NCBI GenBank assembly: GCA_034440495.1
Contig: JAWXCE010000021.1
Location: 1 to 11,779 of the forward strand
Direction: 5' to 3'
Length of the DNA: 11,779 bases
DNA from: JAWXCE01 sp034440495
GTDB taxonomy: Bacteria > Pseudomonadota > Alphaproteobacteria > Rhizobiales > Rhodomicrobiaceae
Numbering within the stretch: the first letter of the stretch is position 1; every line of letters begins with the position of its first letter. The notes under the pieces are model-generated. The model saw only the letters and a list, made by a program, of their open reading frames with translations, ran no database searches and was not told the origin of the DNA. The translations under genes were made by a program, and so were the position numbers. Below are positions 1-7,890 of this stretch, one piece after another.

Positions 1-141
1 AGACAGTGATTGTGATCCCGGTGCGCATGACAAAGAGTCGCACAAACCGTCCGTAATTAGAATCCCAAATCGGACTCTTCCGTCTCGGTCAATCACTAGC
101 TTAACACCGTAGCCAAGCAGCACGTGCATAAATTCGCTCAT
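1..141 (-). CDS. Possible 5' part of a small unknown protein, cut by the window edge
   Basis: An open frame runs from an ATG at 141 to the left edge without a stop, giving 47 residues that begin MSEFMHVLLGYGVKLVID. Its ATG overlaps the stop of the preceding small minus-strand frame in an ATGA arrangement, which is typical of translationally coupled genes and is the main argument that it is real. I recognise no family. The stretch is more A+T-rich than the ligase and transporter genes, in keeping with accessory DNA. No clear ribosome binding site is seen. The frame is short and incomplete, so chance openness is a real alternative. Confidence 0.3.
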   Translation of the reverse strand, partial: MSEFMHVLLGYGVKLVIDRDGRVRFGILITDGLCDSLSCAPGSQSLS

Positions 142-299
142 ATATAACTTATATCAGATTCTGGATTGCTGGTTTCGCGATTCGCGCCTAAACGCTTCAC
201 CAATTCTGTCGTTACGTTAACTTTAATATCCTTATGCTTGTCCAATGTTGCCATTAAACATTCGTGCAAAGTGATAATCTCATTTTTGTCGCCGTGCAT
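138..299 (-). CDS. Possible small hypothetical protein (53 aa)
   Basis: A minus-strand frame starts at an ATG at 299 (MHGDKNEIITLHECLMATL) and ends in TGA at 138-140, with an internal ATG at 254 as an alternative start (38 aa). The predicted peptide is hydrophilic and rich in Asp, Lys and Glu, with helix-forming stretches. I do not recognise it. Its stop overlaps the ATG of the next frame (ATGA), suggesting a two-gene unit. There is no good Shine-Dalgarno sequence before either start. The frame is continuous with the ligase remnant upstream, interrupted only by a TAA at 333-335, so it could also be non-coding debris. Confidence is low. Confidence 0.3.
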   Translation of the reverse strand: MHGDKNEIITLHECLMATLDKHKDIKVNVTTELVKRLGANRETSNPESDISYI

Positions 300-332
300 A
301 ATGAGAATAACTTTATAAGGATGAATTTTGAC

Positions 333-446
333 TTAGATAGCTATGGCGTTACGCTCAATTTTAGCCTGCGAGCGGATTCGGTTGAAGTACAAGGCGACAC
401 CGGATTTGTGGCAGGTCGAGGCCTGCGCCGTGACTTAAACGCGACA
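333..446 (-). pseudogene. Decayed duplicate of the ATP-dependent DNA ligase 3' end
   Basis: Read on the minus strand, this stretch encodes AQASTCHKSGVALYFNRIRS. It matches the C-terminus of the intact ligase at 1012-2595, AQASTRHKSGVALRF followed by PRVNRIRWD. Relative to the intact copy it has lost three codons (Pro-Arg-Val) in frame. It also carries a frame disruption just upstream, where the VAF match continues in another frame, and it runs into a TAA at 333-335 in place of the final 18 or so residues. Similarity fades on the right near 446. The best 36 bases (393-428) match 1105-1140 at 33 positions. It is a non-functional fragment of ligase motif VI. The plus-strand frame over the same bases (264-470) is its shadow, not a gene. 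Confidence 0.8.
393..428 (+). repeat. Direct repeat, copy 1 (ligase motif VI region)
   Basis: These 36 bases match 1105-1140 in the same orientation at 33 of 36 positions. The mismatches are one G to A and an adjacent GC to AG. The two copies lie 712 bp apart and bracket the antitoxin/toxin pair. The origin is a partial duplication of the ligase 3' end, or a copy brought in with the pair. Confidence 0.85.
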
Positions 447-489
447 TTTGCGCTTGTAAGTCTGTATTAGAGTGTTGCATCATTTGGCT

Positions 490-711
490 ATGAGCGAACA
501 TTTTAAACGATTATCCGAAGAAGTGATGGGCCTGCCGCGCGAAGAGCAAGAGGAACTTTGGCATGCGCTTGCAGCGCGTTTGCAAGGGCTAAATTCGGAG
601 ATGGATGAACTCTGGTACGACGAAGCGGAAGACCGGCTGGCGGCCTATGACCGGGGAGAGCTGAAATCCTGTACTCTCGATGAGCTTATAGCTGCATGGC
701 AAAACGGATGA
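490..711 (+). CDS. Antitoxin of a type II toxin-antitoxin pair (addiction-module component family)
   Basis: This is a 73-residue acidic protein that should neutralise the toxin encoded directly downstream. The layout fits the small addiction-module antitoxins (PF09720/TIGR02574-like). A helical N-terminus carries an LPREEQEELWHALAARL segment, and the second half has a WYDEAEDRLAAYDRGELKS stretch followed by LDELIA, the part that in this family contacts the toxin. The frame stays open back to a GTG at 472 (79 aa). I prefer the ATG at 490 because family members usually begin close to the first helix, but neither start has a clear Shine-Dalgarno sequence. The gene overlaps the toxin start, so the two are coupled, with the antitoxin made first. 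It lies between two copies of a ligase 3'-end repeat, and its A+T-richer composition suggests acquired DNA. Confidence 0.8.
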   Translation: MSEHFKRLSEEVMGLPREEQEELWHALAARLQGLNSEMDELWYDEAEDRLAAYDRGELKSCTLDELIAAWQNG

Positions 712-1007
712 AGGCGCGTTTTATCGCGCCTGCCCAGCAAGAACTCGACGAGGCTATTGAATACTACAACTCCAAAGTGAAGGGTCTCGGTGACGAGCTT
801 TTTGGTGAAGTTATAAGTTCAGCTCAAGCACTTTTAGATTTTCCCGAGCTGTGGCCGAAAGTGCGTAAGAACATAAGGCGATGTCGTATCAAGCGTTTTC
901 CGTACTCGCTACTCTACAGTATTAATATCAGAGAAATCCTTATTATCGCCTTGATGCACGACAAGCAGCAGCCGCGATACTGTTTGAAACGGCTCAAAGA
1001 TACCTAA
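708..1007 (+). CDS. ParE/RelE-family toxin of a type II toxin-antitoxin pair
   Basis: This is a basic protein of 99 residues from the ATG at 708, or 103 from an in-frame ATG at 696. Features typical of the ParE/RelE superfamily are an N-terminal strand (ARFIAPAQQEL), a helical hairpin (LDEAIEYYNSKVKGLGDELF), a FPELWPKV turn, and the C-terminal sheet RRCRIKRFPYSLLYSI followed by ILIIALMHDKQQPRY. Family members either poison DNA gyrase (ParE) or cleave mRNA at the ribosome (RelE). The RRFPY-like segment and overall style lean toward the ParE-like side, but target assignment is inference. The 708 start gives an ATGA overlap with the antitoxin stop and is preferred on that ground. The gene ends 4 bp from the convergent ligase stop, with no hairpin terminator between them. 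Confidence 0.88.
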   Translation: MKARFIAPAQQELDEAIEYYNSKVKGLGDELFGEVISSAQALLDFPELWPKVRKNIRRCRIKRFPYSLLYSINIREILIIALMHDKQQPRYCLKRLKDT

Positions 1008-1011
1008 CTGT

Positions 1012-2595
1012 TCACTTGGTTACCCACTTCGCGAGGCTGGCCAGTTCGTCCGCCTCGCTCGCGGGCTTGTCCCAGCGGATGCGATTGACGCGTGGGAAGC
1101 GCAGGGCGACGCCGGATTTGTGGCGCGTCGAGGCCTGCGCGGCGTCGAAGGCAACCTCCAGCACCAGCGCTTTTTCCACCTCAGCCACCGGGCCGAAGCG
1201 CGCGGTCGTGTGGTTGCGCACCCATTTGTCAAGCTGCTTCAGTTCCTCGTCGGTGAAGCCGAAATACGCCTTGCCAACGGGCAGCAACTGACCGTCGCGC
1301 CACAGGCCAAAGGTGAAATCCGAGAAGAACGATGAGCGCCTCCCCGTGCCGCGCTGAGCGTACATAAGCACCGCGTCGATGAGAAGCGGGTTCTTCTTCC
1401 ATTTCCACCACTGACCCTTAGGACGGCCGGGTACATAGGCGCTGTCGCGGCGCTTGAGCATGAGGCCTTCAATGAAGGTATCGCGGCTCGCCACGGTGTT
1501 GCGTAACGCGGCGAGGCTTTCGGCGCTTTCAAAAGCCAGCATTTCCGACAGTTCCAGCCCGGCGCGGGGCGCGGCGGCGAGCCATGACTCCAACCGAGCG
1601 CGGCGCGCGGAGAGCGGCTGCGGGCGTAAATCCTCGCCGTCTAGCATCAGGAGATCGTAGACCACCACATAAGCTGGCGCGGCCTCCATAAGCTTTACGC
1701 TCGGGTCTTTGCGGTTCAGACGCTGCTGCAGATCGTTGAACGAGCCGAGGCCATCCGCCGTTTTCACCAGCAGCTCGCCGTCGAGCACGGCGTGGAAATC
1801 CGCGCGCGCCAGCACATCCGGAAAGGCGCGACCGATATCGTCGCCGGTGCGCGAGTAGAGCGCGCGGCCAATCGGCCCGGATACGATCTGCACGCGGATG
1901 CCGTCGAACTTCCACTCCGCCTGATAGTCGGCGGGCGTGATGGCGGCGAGGTCGCCCTCCTCCAGCGGATGTGCCAGCATAACGGGGTGAAACGATAGCT
2001 TGGCGCTGGCGTCCGGCTTGTCCCCGCGCTTCTCCAGCCACGCGAACAAATCGGTGTAAGGCACCTCGACCGCGTGCCACACCTCCTCCACCTCGTTCAC
2101 GGCCACGCCGCCAAAATCCGCCAGCACCTGCTTCATGAAGCGCGCAGAAATGCCGATGCGGAGCGTCGACGTGCCGAGTTTGAGCAGCGCCCATCGCTGC
2201 GGCGTCGTCATGTTGTCCATCAGCACGGTGAGATAGTCGCGCACGGCGGGTTTGGAGCGGCTGGCGAACTCGGTGATAACGTCGGACAGCGGCGGCAGGC
2301 GGTTGAGCCGCATCGCGTTCTCACTCACCGGCCACAGATGCGCCGCCGTCTCCGACATTTCGCCCACATAATCGTAGGACATGTCGAACAGTACGGGATC
2401 GACGCGCGCGGTGATGAGGTCGCGCACCAGCGAGCGCTTGAAAAACTCCAGATTTAGCGCGCCCGCGATGACGGCGACGGCGAAACCGCGATCCGGATCC
2501 GGCGTCTCGGCCAGATAACGCTTCAGGATCGTCGCCTTGTCGAGATTGCCGTGCGTGAAATAGAGGCGGTCGAGCAGTTCGGCGAATGCTTGCAT
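1012..2595 (-). CDS. ATP-dependent DNA ligase (PP_1105 / cisplatin damage response type)
   Basis: The enzyme seals nicks in DNA with ATP and is thought to act in repair rather than replication, which uses NAD-dependent LigA. The 527 residues match the usual length of this bacterial family. An N-terminal DNA-binding domain (about 1-200) is followed by the nucleotidyltransferase core. Motif I is EWKFDGIR with the AMP-accepting lysine at 229. Motif III is VLDGELL (about 270-276), motif IIIa VVYDLLMLDG (311-320), motif IV EGLMLKR (376-382) and motif V WWKWKK (396-401). An OB-fold ends in motif VI (RFPRVNRIRWDKP, 499-511). The ATG at 2595 is the first possible start, since an in-frame TAA lies seven codons upstream; no good Shine-Dalgarno is seen. 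The exonuclease, Lhr-like helicase and phosphoesterase genes often clustered with this ligase are absent here. A decayed copy of its 3' end lies at 333-446. Confidence 0.95.
   Translation of the reverse strand: MQAFAELLDRLYFTHGNLDKATILKRYLAETPDPDRGFAVAVIAGALNLEFFKRSLVRDLITARVDPVLFDMSYDYVGEMSETAAHLWPVSENAMRLNRLPPLSDVITEFASRSKPAVRDYLTVLMDNMTTPQRWALLKLGTSTLRIGISARFMKQVLADFGGVAVNEVEEVWHAVEVPYTDLFAWLEKRGDKPDASAKLSFHPVMLAHPLEEGDLAAITPADYQAEWKFDGIRVQIVSGPIGRALYSRTGDDIGRAFPDVLARADFHAVLDGELLVKTADGLGSFNDLQQRLNRKDPSVKLMEAAPAYVVVYDLLMLDGEDLRPQPLSARRARLESWLAAAPRAGLELSEMLAFESAESLAALRNTVASRDTFIEGLMLKRRDSAYVPGRPKGQWWKWKKNPLLIDAVLMYAQRGTGRRSSFFSDFTFGLWRDGQLLPVGKAYFGFTDEELKQLDKWVRNHTTARFGPVAEVEKALVLEVAFDAAQASTRHKSGVALRFPRVNRIRWDKPASEADELASLAKWVTK
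1105..1140 (+). repeat. Direct repeat, copy 2 (inside the ligase gene)
   Basis: This is the intact counterpart of 393-428, inside the ligase reading frame where it encodes the AQASTRHKSGVA part of the OB-fold. It is the source sequence for the degraded copy to the left. The matching region continues weakly on both sides, with a 9-bp gap in the other copy. Confidence 0.85.
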
Positions 2596-2634
2596 GGGCT
2601 GGAATGTAAGGGCTTAGGGGATCGGTGGTAGTAA

Positions 2635-2979
2635 CTATTTCATTTTGTGTTTCCAGCCAGTGATTGTCGGCGCAGTCAAAATAAAAGCATTACAATCAGC
2701 TTGTTCCGTTTCAATGTTATGTGCGGCTCTTAGGTTATTTTTATGCGCAACTTTTTTGTCGACAGGAGGGTCGAGTCCATCCCAAATGCTATCAAGCCTC
2801 ATCTCAAAGTTGAGATTATGCCATATTCCCCCTTCCACACGAGCTATAATGTAACCTCTCTCTGCTGCCATTAAGCAGACATCAATCGCAGCGCTACGCC
2901 CTAATTTCATCCAAACACTGCCCGATAAATTAAAGAAATCGGCCGACTCGGTATGCAGCTTGCTGTAATCTCTAGTCAT
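2635..2979 (-). CDS. Unrecognised 114-aa protein between ghrA and the ligase gene
   Basis: The frame is open back to 3186, but the part above about 2998 is a shadow of the dehydrogenase gene. The plausible start is the ATG at 2979, giving MTRDYSKLHTESADFFNLSG and 114 residues. No signal peptide or membrane segment is visible, so it is probably cytoplasmic. It carries two compact conserved-looking blocks, GYIIARVEGGIWHNLNFEMR followed by LDSIWDGLDPPVD, and FILTAPTITGWKHK at the C-terminus. I do not recognise the family; its size and Trp/Asp-rich character would fit an immunity-type or other accessory protein, but that is a guess. It begins 19 bp after the dehydrogenase stop, with only a weak GGTAGAG very close to the ATG. 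It is visibly more A+T-rich than both neighbours, which suggests later acquisition. Confidence 0.65.
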   Translation of the reverse strand: MTRDYSKLHTESADFFNLSGSVWMKLGRSAAIDVCLMAAERGYIIARVEGGIWHNLNFEMRLDSIWDGLDPPVDKKVAHKNNLRAAHNIETEQADCNAFILTAPTITGWKHKMK

Positions 2980-2998
2980 AACTCTACCAACTGATTGT

Positions 2999-3979
2999 TC
3001 AATACCCTCGCGCGCGGTCAACGAGGTTGGCGAGCGGCTCGCCACGCTGGTGAGCAGCGATGGCCTTTGCGACGGAGCGGGCGACGGCGAGCGGCTCCGA
3101 CCACGCGGCGTTGTGCGGGGTGAGGATGACGCGCGGGTGATGCCAGAGCGGGCTTGAGGGCGGCAGCGGCTCCTCGTCGAACACATCGAGCGAGGCGGCG
3201 GCGAGGATGCCTGCGTTGAGCGCGGCGATGATGTCGGCCTCGTTCTGCAGGCCGCCGCGCGCCGCGTTTATGAGGCTCGGCGCGGGCACGGCGCCATCGC
3301 GCGCCAATCTGGCGAAAAGTGCGGCGTTCAGCATCCCGCGCGTATCGGGCGTCAGCGGCAGGAGGCAGACCAGAATATCCGTGCGCGCGAGGAATGCATC
3401 CAACTCGGTCTCGCCTGCATAAGAGTCGATTTTCATGCTCGGCTTCGCCTCGGACACTCCATCAACGGATTTCGCCATGCGCCCCCATCCGGCCACTTGA
3501 AATCCAAGCACGCGAAGCTTCGCCGCTGCATCCTGCCCCAGCACGCCGAAGCCCATCACGCCCACGCGCACTTCATCCGCACGCGGCTGATAGAGGTCGC
3601 GCCAGACGCCCGCGCGCTGCTGCTCGGCGTAATCCAGCCAGCGGCGGTGATGCATCAGCACGTGCTGGACGACATACTCGCTCATGCGGTTGGTGAGGTC
3701 GGGATCGACATAGCGCACGATTGGCGCGTCGGGCAGCGACGGGTCGCCCATCAGGTGATCGACGCCAGCGCCCATGGAGAAAATCGCCTTTAACTTTGGA
3801 TAGTGCGCGAGGACGCCGGATGGCGGCTTCCACGCCAGCGCATACTCGATGCCGTCCGGCGGCGGTGCGCTGTCCAGTGTCCGCACCTCGATCACGCGGG
3901 CGAGTTCGGCGATGGCGAGCGGCCAGCACGAGCCGGGCGCGTTCCGCATCCCGTCCGGTATGGCGAGCAGCAGCGCCAT
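2999..3979 (-). CDS. ghrA: D-isomer 2-hydroxyacid dehydrogenase, glyoxylate/hydroxypyruvate reductase A-like
   Basis: This cytoplasmic NAD(P)H-dependent oxidoreductase is expected to reduce glyoxylate to glycolate and hydroxypyruvate to glycerate. At 326 residues it is close to the family's usual length (about 312). The substrate domain carries FSMGAGVDHL (67-76). The nucleotide-binding fold has the GVMGFGVLG glycine motif (140-148), with WGR at 165-167 in the cofactor-selecting region. The catalytic triad is complete: Arg241 in INAARGG, Glu270 in DVFDEEPLP and His289 in TPHNAA. The C-terminus LVDRARGY is typical of the group. The ATG lies 3 bp after the yejF stop, so the gene is almost certainly translationally coupled to the transporter operon. 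The exact substrate, and any link to the imported peptides, cannot be read from the sequence. Confidence 0.92.
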   Translation of the reverse strand: MALLLAIPDGMRNAPGSCWPLAIAELARVIEVRTLDSAPPPDGIEYALAWKPPSGVLAHYPKLKAIFSMGAGVDHLMGDPSLPDAPIVRYVDPDLTNRMSEYVVQHVLMHHRRWLDYAEQQRAGVWRDLYQPRADEVRVGVMGFGVLGQDAAAKLRVLGFQVAGWGRMAKSVDGVSEAKPSMKIDSYAGETELDAFLARTDILVCLLPLTPDTRGMLNAALFARLARDGAVPAPSLINAARGGLQNEADIIAALNAGILAAASLDVFDEEPLPPSSPLWHHPRVILTPHNAAWSEPLAVARSVAKAIAAHQRGEPLANLVDRARGY

Positions 3980-3982
3980 GCG

Positions 3983-5641
<1,659 letters not shown>

Positions 5642-5648
5642 GCGGGCG

Positions 5649-5654
5649 CTCCTA
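5649..5654 (-). promoter_or_regulatory. Ribosome binding site of yejF, overlapping the yejE stop
   Basis: On the minus strand the bases TAGGAG contain the yejE stop TAG and sit 7 bases before the yejF ATG at 5641. This supports the chosen yejF start and coupling of the two genes. Confidence 0.75.
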
Positions 5655-6751
5655 CCGGTACGTTTTGCGCGGGTCGAGTGCGTCGCGCACCGCCTCGCCG
5701 ATGAAGATGAGGAGGCTCAACATGAGCGCAATCACGACAAAGGCTGAAATACCTAGCCATGGCGCTTGAAGGTTGGACTTGCCCTGCTGCAATAGCTCGC
5801 CCAGCGACGGCGAGCCGGGTGGGAGGCCGAAGCCCAGGAAATCGAGAGACGTGAGTGCCGTGATGGCGCCGTTCAAGATAAACGGCATGAAGGTGAGCGT
5901 GGACACCATGGCGTTCGGCAGCAGGTGCTTGAACATGATTTTTGTGTTCGATAGCCCAAGCGCGCGCGCGGCTTTGATGTACTCAAAATTGCGTCCGCGC
6001 AGAAACTCGGCGCGCACAAGTCCGGCGAACCCCACCCAGGTGAACAACAGCAGAATGCCGAGCAGAATCCAGAAGCTGGGCGTAATGATCGCCGCGATGA
6101 TGATGATGAGATAAAGCTGCGGAATGGCCGTCCAGATCTCGATGAAGCGCTGGAACAGCAAATCCGTCCAGCCGCCGAAATAGCCCTGCACTGCGCCCGC
6201 GCTGACGCCGATGATGGCGGAGAGGAAAGTCAGCACCAAGCCGAACAGCACGCAGACGCGGAAGCCGTAAATGACACGGGCGAGCACATCGCGCCCCTGA
6301 TCGTCCGTGCCGAGCATATTTTCCCATGTCGGCGCCGAGGGGAACGGCACGGGCGAGTCTAACTTTCGCGTGTCCCAGCTATATTTTATTGGTGGCCATA
6401 ATATCCACCCGCCCTTGTCCTCAATCAGCTTTTTGACGACGGGGTCGCGATAGTCCGCCTCTGTCAGAAACTCGCCGCCGAACCGGGTTTCAGTATAGGT
6501 GAACAGCACCGGAGACAGGATGGCGCCCTCGTATTTCAGCAGCAGTGGTTTGCTGTTGGCGATGAAATTGGCGAAAATGGACGCGGTGAACAGGAACAGG
6601 AAAATCCACAAACTATAATAGCCGCGCCTGTGGGCCTTAAACAATTTCCAGCGGCGCTGGTTGATGGGCGAAAGCGCGAACGCCGAGCGTCGCTTCGGTC
6701 TGCGCCACGCAATGTGGGGATGGCAGTTTCCGCTTTAACGCTCATATCCAT
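5652..6751 (-). CDS. yejE: YejE: inner-membrane permease of the Yej importer, with an apparent frameshift near the start
   Basis: This is one of the two channel subunits. The body (6644-5652, 330 aa) closely follows the YejE pattern. It has an N-terminal membrane segment (RRGYYSLWIFLFLF), a periplasmic domain with FGGEFLTEADYRDP, LGTDDQGRDVLAR, several more membrane segments, and the ATPase-contacting EAA loop YIKAARALGLSNTKIMFKH. It ends GEAVRDALDPRKTYR. The conserved lead-in SPINQRRWK is encoded just upstream of the TTG at 6644 in the same frame, but that frame has no ATG, GTG or usable TTG before its TAA at 6735-6737. A perfect ribosome site with an ATG at 6751 exists one frame away and reads MDMSVKAETAIPTLRG. 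One missing base between about 6734 and 6672 explains this, for example in the run of four Cs (6716-6719, minus strand). It is either a sequencing error or a true mutation that impairs the gene. Confidence 0.9.
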
Positions 6752-6756
6752 GGCGC

Positions 6757-7872
6757 TTACACCTCCCGCGATTCAAAGTCGATGCGCGGGTCAACCCACA
6801 TATACACGAGGTCGGAGATCAGACCCACGACAAGGCCCACAAGCGAGAAAATGAAAAGCGTGCCGAACACGACCGGGTAATCGCGGTTCACGATCGATTC
6901 GAACCCGAGCAGACCAATTCCATCGAGCGAAAAAATAGTCTCGATCAGTAGCGATCCGGCAAAGAATGCGCCGACAAAAGCGCTTGGAAAACCCGAGATA
7001 ATGATGAGCATGGCGTTGCGGAACACGTGCCCATAAAGCACGCCGTTTTCCGTCAGACCCTTGGCGCGCGCTGTCACCACATACTGTTTCTTGATTTCGT
7101 CCAGAAACGAGTTCTTGGTCAAAAACGTGGTCGTGGCGAAGGCGCTAAGGGCTAGCGCGGTTAGCGGCAAGGTCAGATGCCAGAAATAATCGACGATTTT
7201 CTCCGGCCATGATAACTGTTCCCAGTTATCGGATGTAAGGCCGCGCAACGGAAACCAGTCGAGGAAGGTGCCGCCCGCGAACAGCACAATGAGCAAGATA
7301 GCGAACAGAAAGCCCGGAATGGCGTAGCCAATGATAATGACAGTTGACGTCCACACGTCAAAATTCGAGCCGTCGCTTACGGCCTTGCGGATGCCGAGCG
7401 GGATGGAGATCGTGTATGAAATCAGCGCCATCCAAAGCCCCAGCGAAATCGAGACGGGCAGTTTCTCCTTGATAAGCGAGATGACGCTGACGTTGCGGTA
7501 ATAACTCTCGCCAAAGTCAAAACGCGCATAGTTGCCGAGCATAAGCAGGAAACGCTCCAGCGGCGGTTTGTCGAAGCCGAACTGCTTTTCCAGCTTTTTG
7601 ATGAAATCCGGGTCCAGCCCTTGCGCGCCGCGATATTTCGAGCCAGCCGAGCTATCGCCCGCGCCGATATTAGCGGACGCTCCGGAGCCAGCCTCCCCCC
7701 CTCCACCGCCGCCGAAACGGGCGGTTGCGCCTACGTCAGTGCCCGAGAGCTGGGCGATGATGCGCTCGACAGGGCCGCCGGGCGCAAACTGCACCACGAG
7801 AAAGCTCACGACAAGGATGCCGAACAGCGTCGGGATCATCAAAAGCAGACGGCGGACGATATAGCGCAGCAT
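6757..7872 (-). CDS. yejB: YejB: inner-membrane permease of the Yej importer
   Basis: This channel subunit of 371 residues pairs with YejE. It begins MLRYIVRRLLLMIPTLFGIL, the standard start of DppB/YejB-type permeases, with a first membrane helix at about 9-29 and further helices near 137-160, 176-199, 229-250, 288-310 and 335-357. The ATPase-contacting EAA-type loop reads VVTARAKGLTENGVLYGHVF (265-284). The C-terminus MWVDPRIDF is also typical. An additional Gly/Ser/Ala-rich stretch (about 52-77), containing six glycines in a row, sits in the first periplasmic segment and looks like a flexible linker. The ATG is 18 bp after the upstream binding-protein gene, and the stop overlaps the ribosome site of yejE, so the gene is embedded in the operon. 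The reading frame is intact. Confidence 0.95.
   Translation of the reverse strand: MLRYIVRRLLLMIPTLFGILVVSFLVVQFAPGGPVERIIAQLSGTDVGATARFGGGGGGEAGSGASANIGAGDSSAGSKYRGAQGLDPDFIKKLEKQFGFDKPPLERFLLMLGNYARFDFGESYYRNVSVISLIKEKLPVSISLGLWMALISYTISIPLGIRKAVSDGSNFDVWTSTVIIIGYAIPGFLFAILLIVLFAGGTFLDWFPLRGLTSDNWEQLSWPEKIVDYFWHLTLPLTALALSAFATTTFLTKNSFLDEIKKQYVVTARAKGLTENGVLYGHVFRNAMLIIISGFPSAFVGAFFAGSLLIETIFSLDGIGLLGFESIVNRDYPVVFGTLFIFSLVGLVVGLISDLVYMWVDPRIDFESREV
6760..6767 (-). promoter_or_regulatory. Strong ribosome binding site for yejE
   Basis: The minus strand reads GGGAGGTG, inside the last codons of yejB, with 8 bases to the ATG at 6751 (a second in-frame ATG is at 6745). This is the best Shine-Dalgarno sequence in the window. 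It fixes the intended yejE start, and that start is in a different frame from the body of YejE. Confidence 0.8.
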
Positions 7873-7890
7873 GGGCGATTGTTTTCGTTA

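Noticed and set aside
264..470. Plus-strand frame of 68 codons before the antitoxin gene
   Set aside because: It runs antisense over the ligase remnant. Its GDTGFVAGRGLRR stretch mirrors the antisense frame of the intact ligase (GDAGFVARRGLRG), so it is a shadow of inherited ligase sequence.
1004..1014. Bidirectional terminator between the toxin and ligase stops
   Set aside because: Only 4 bp separate the stops, and no stem followed by a T-run can be formed there.
1529..2194. Long minus-strand frame (221 codons) inside the ligase gene
   Set aside because: It lies out of frame within an intact, motif-complete ligase and has the Arg/Ala-rich composition typical of shifted frames in GC-rich DNA.
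2980..3186. N-terminal extension that would make the orphan ORF 183 residues long
   Set aside because: The extra part is an Arg/Ser/Pro-rich shadow of the dehydrogenase gene, which has its complete catalytic triad there. A normal ATG at 2979 explains the rest.
6536..6751. Separate 71-codon gene starting at the good ribosome site ahead of yejE
   Set aside because: Beyond about residue 20 it is the out-of-frame reading of the conserved YejE N-terminus. It is better explained as the true yejE start followed by a one-base frameshift.
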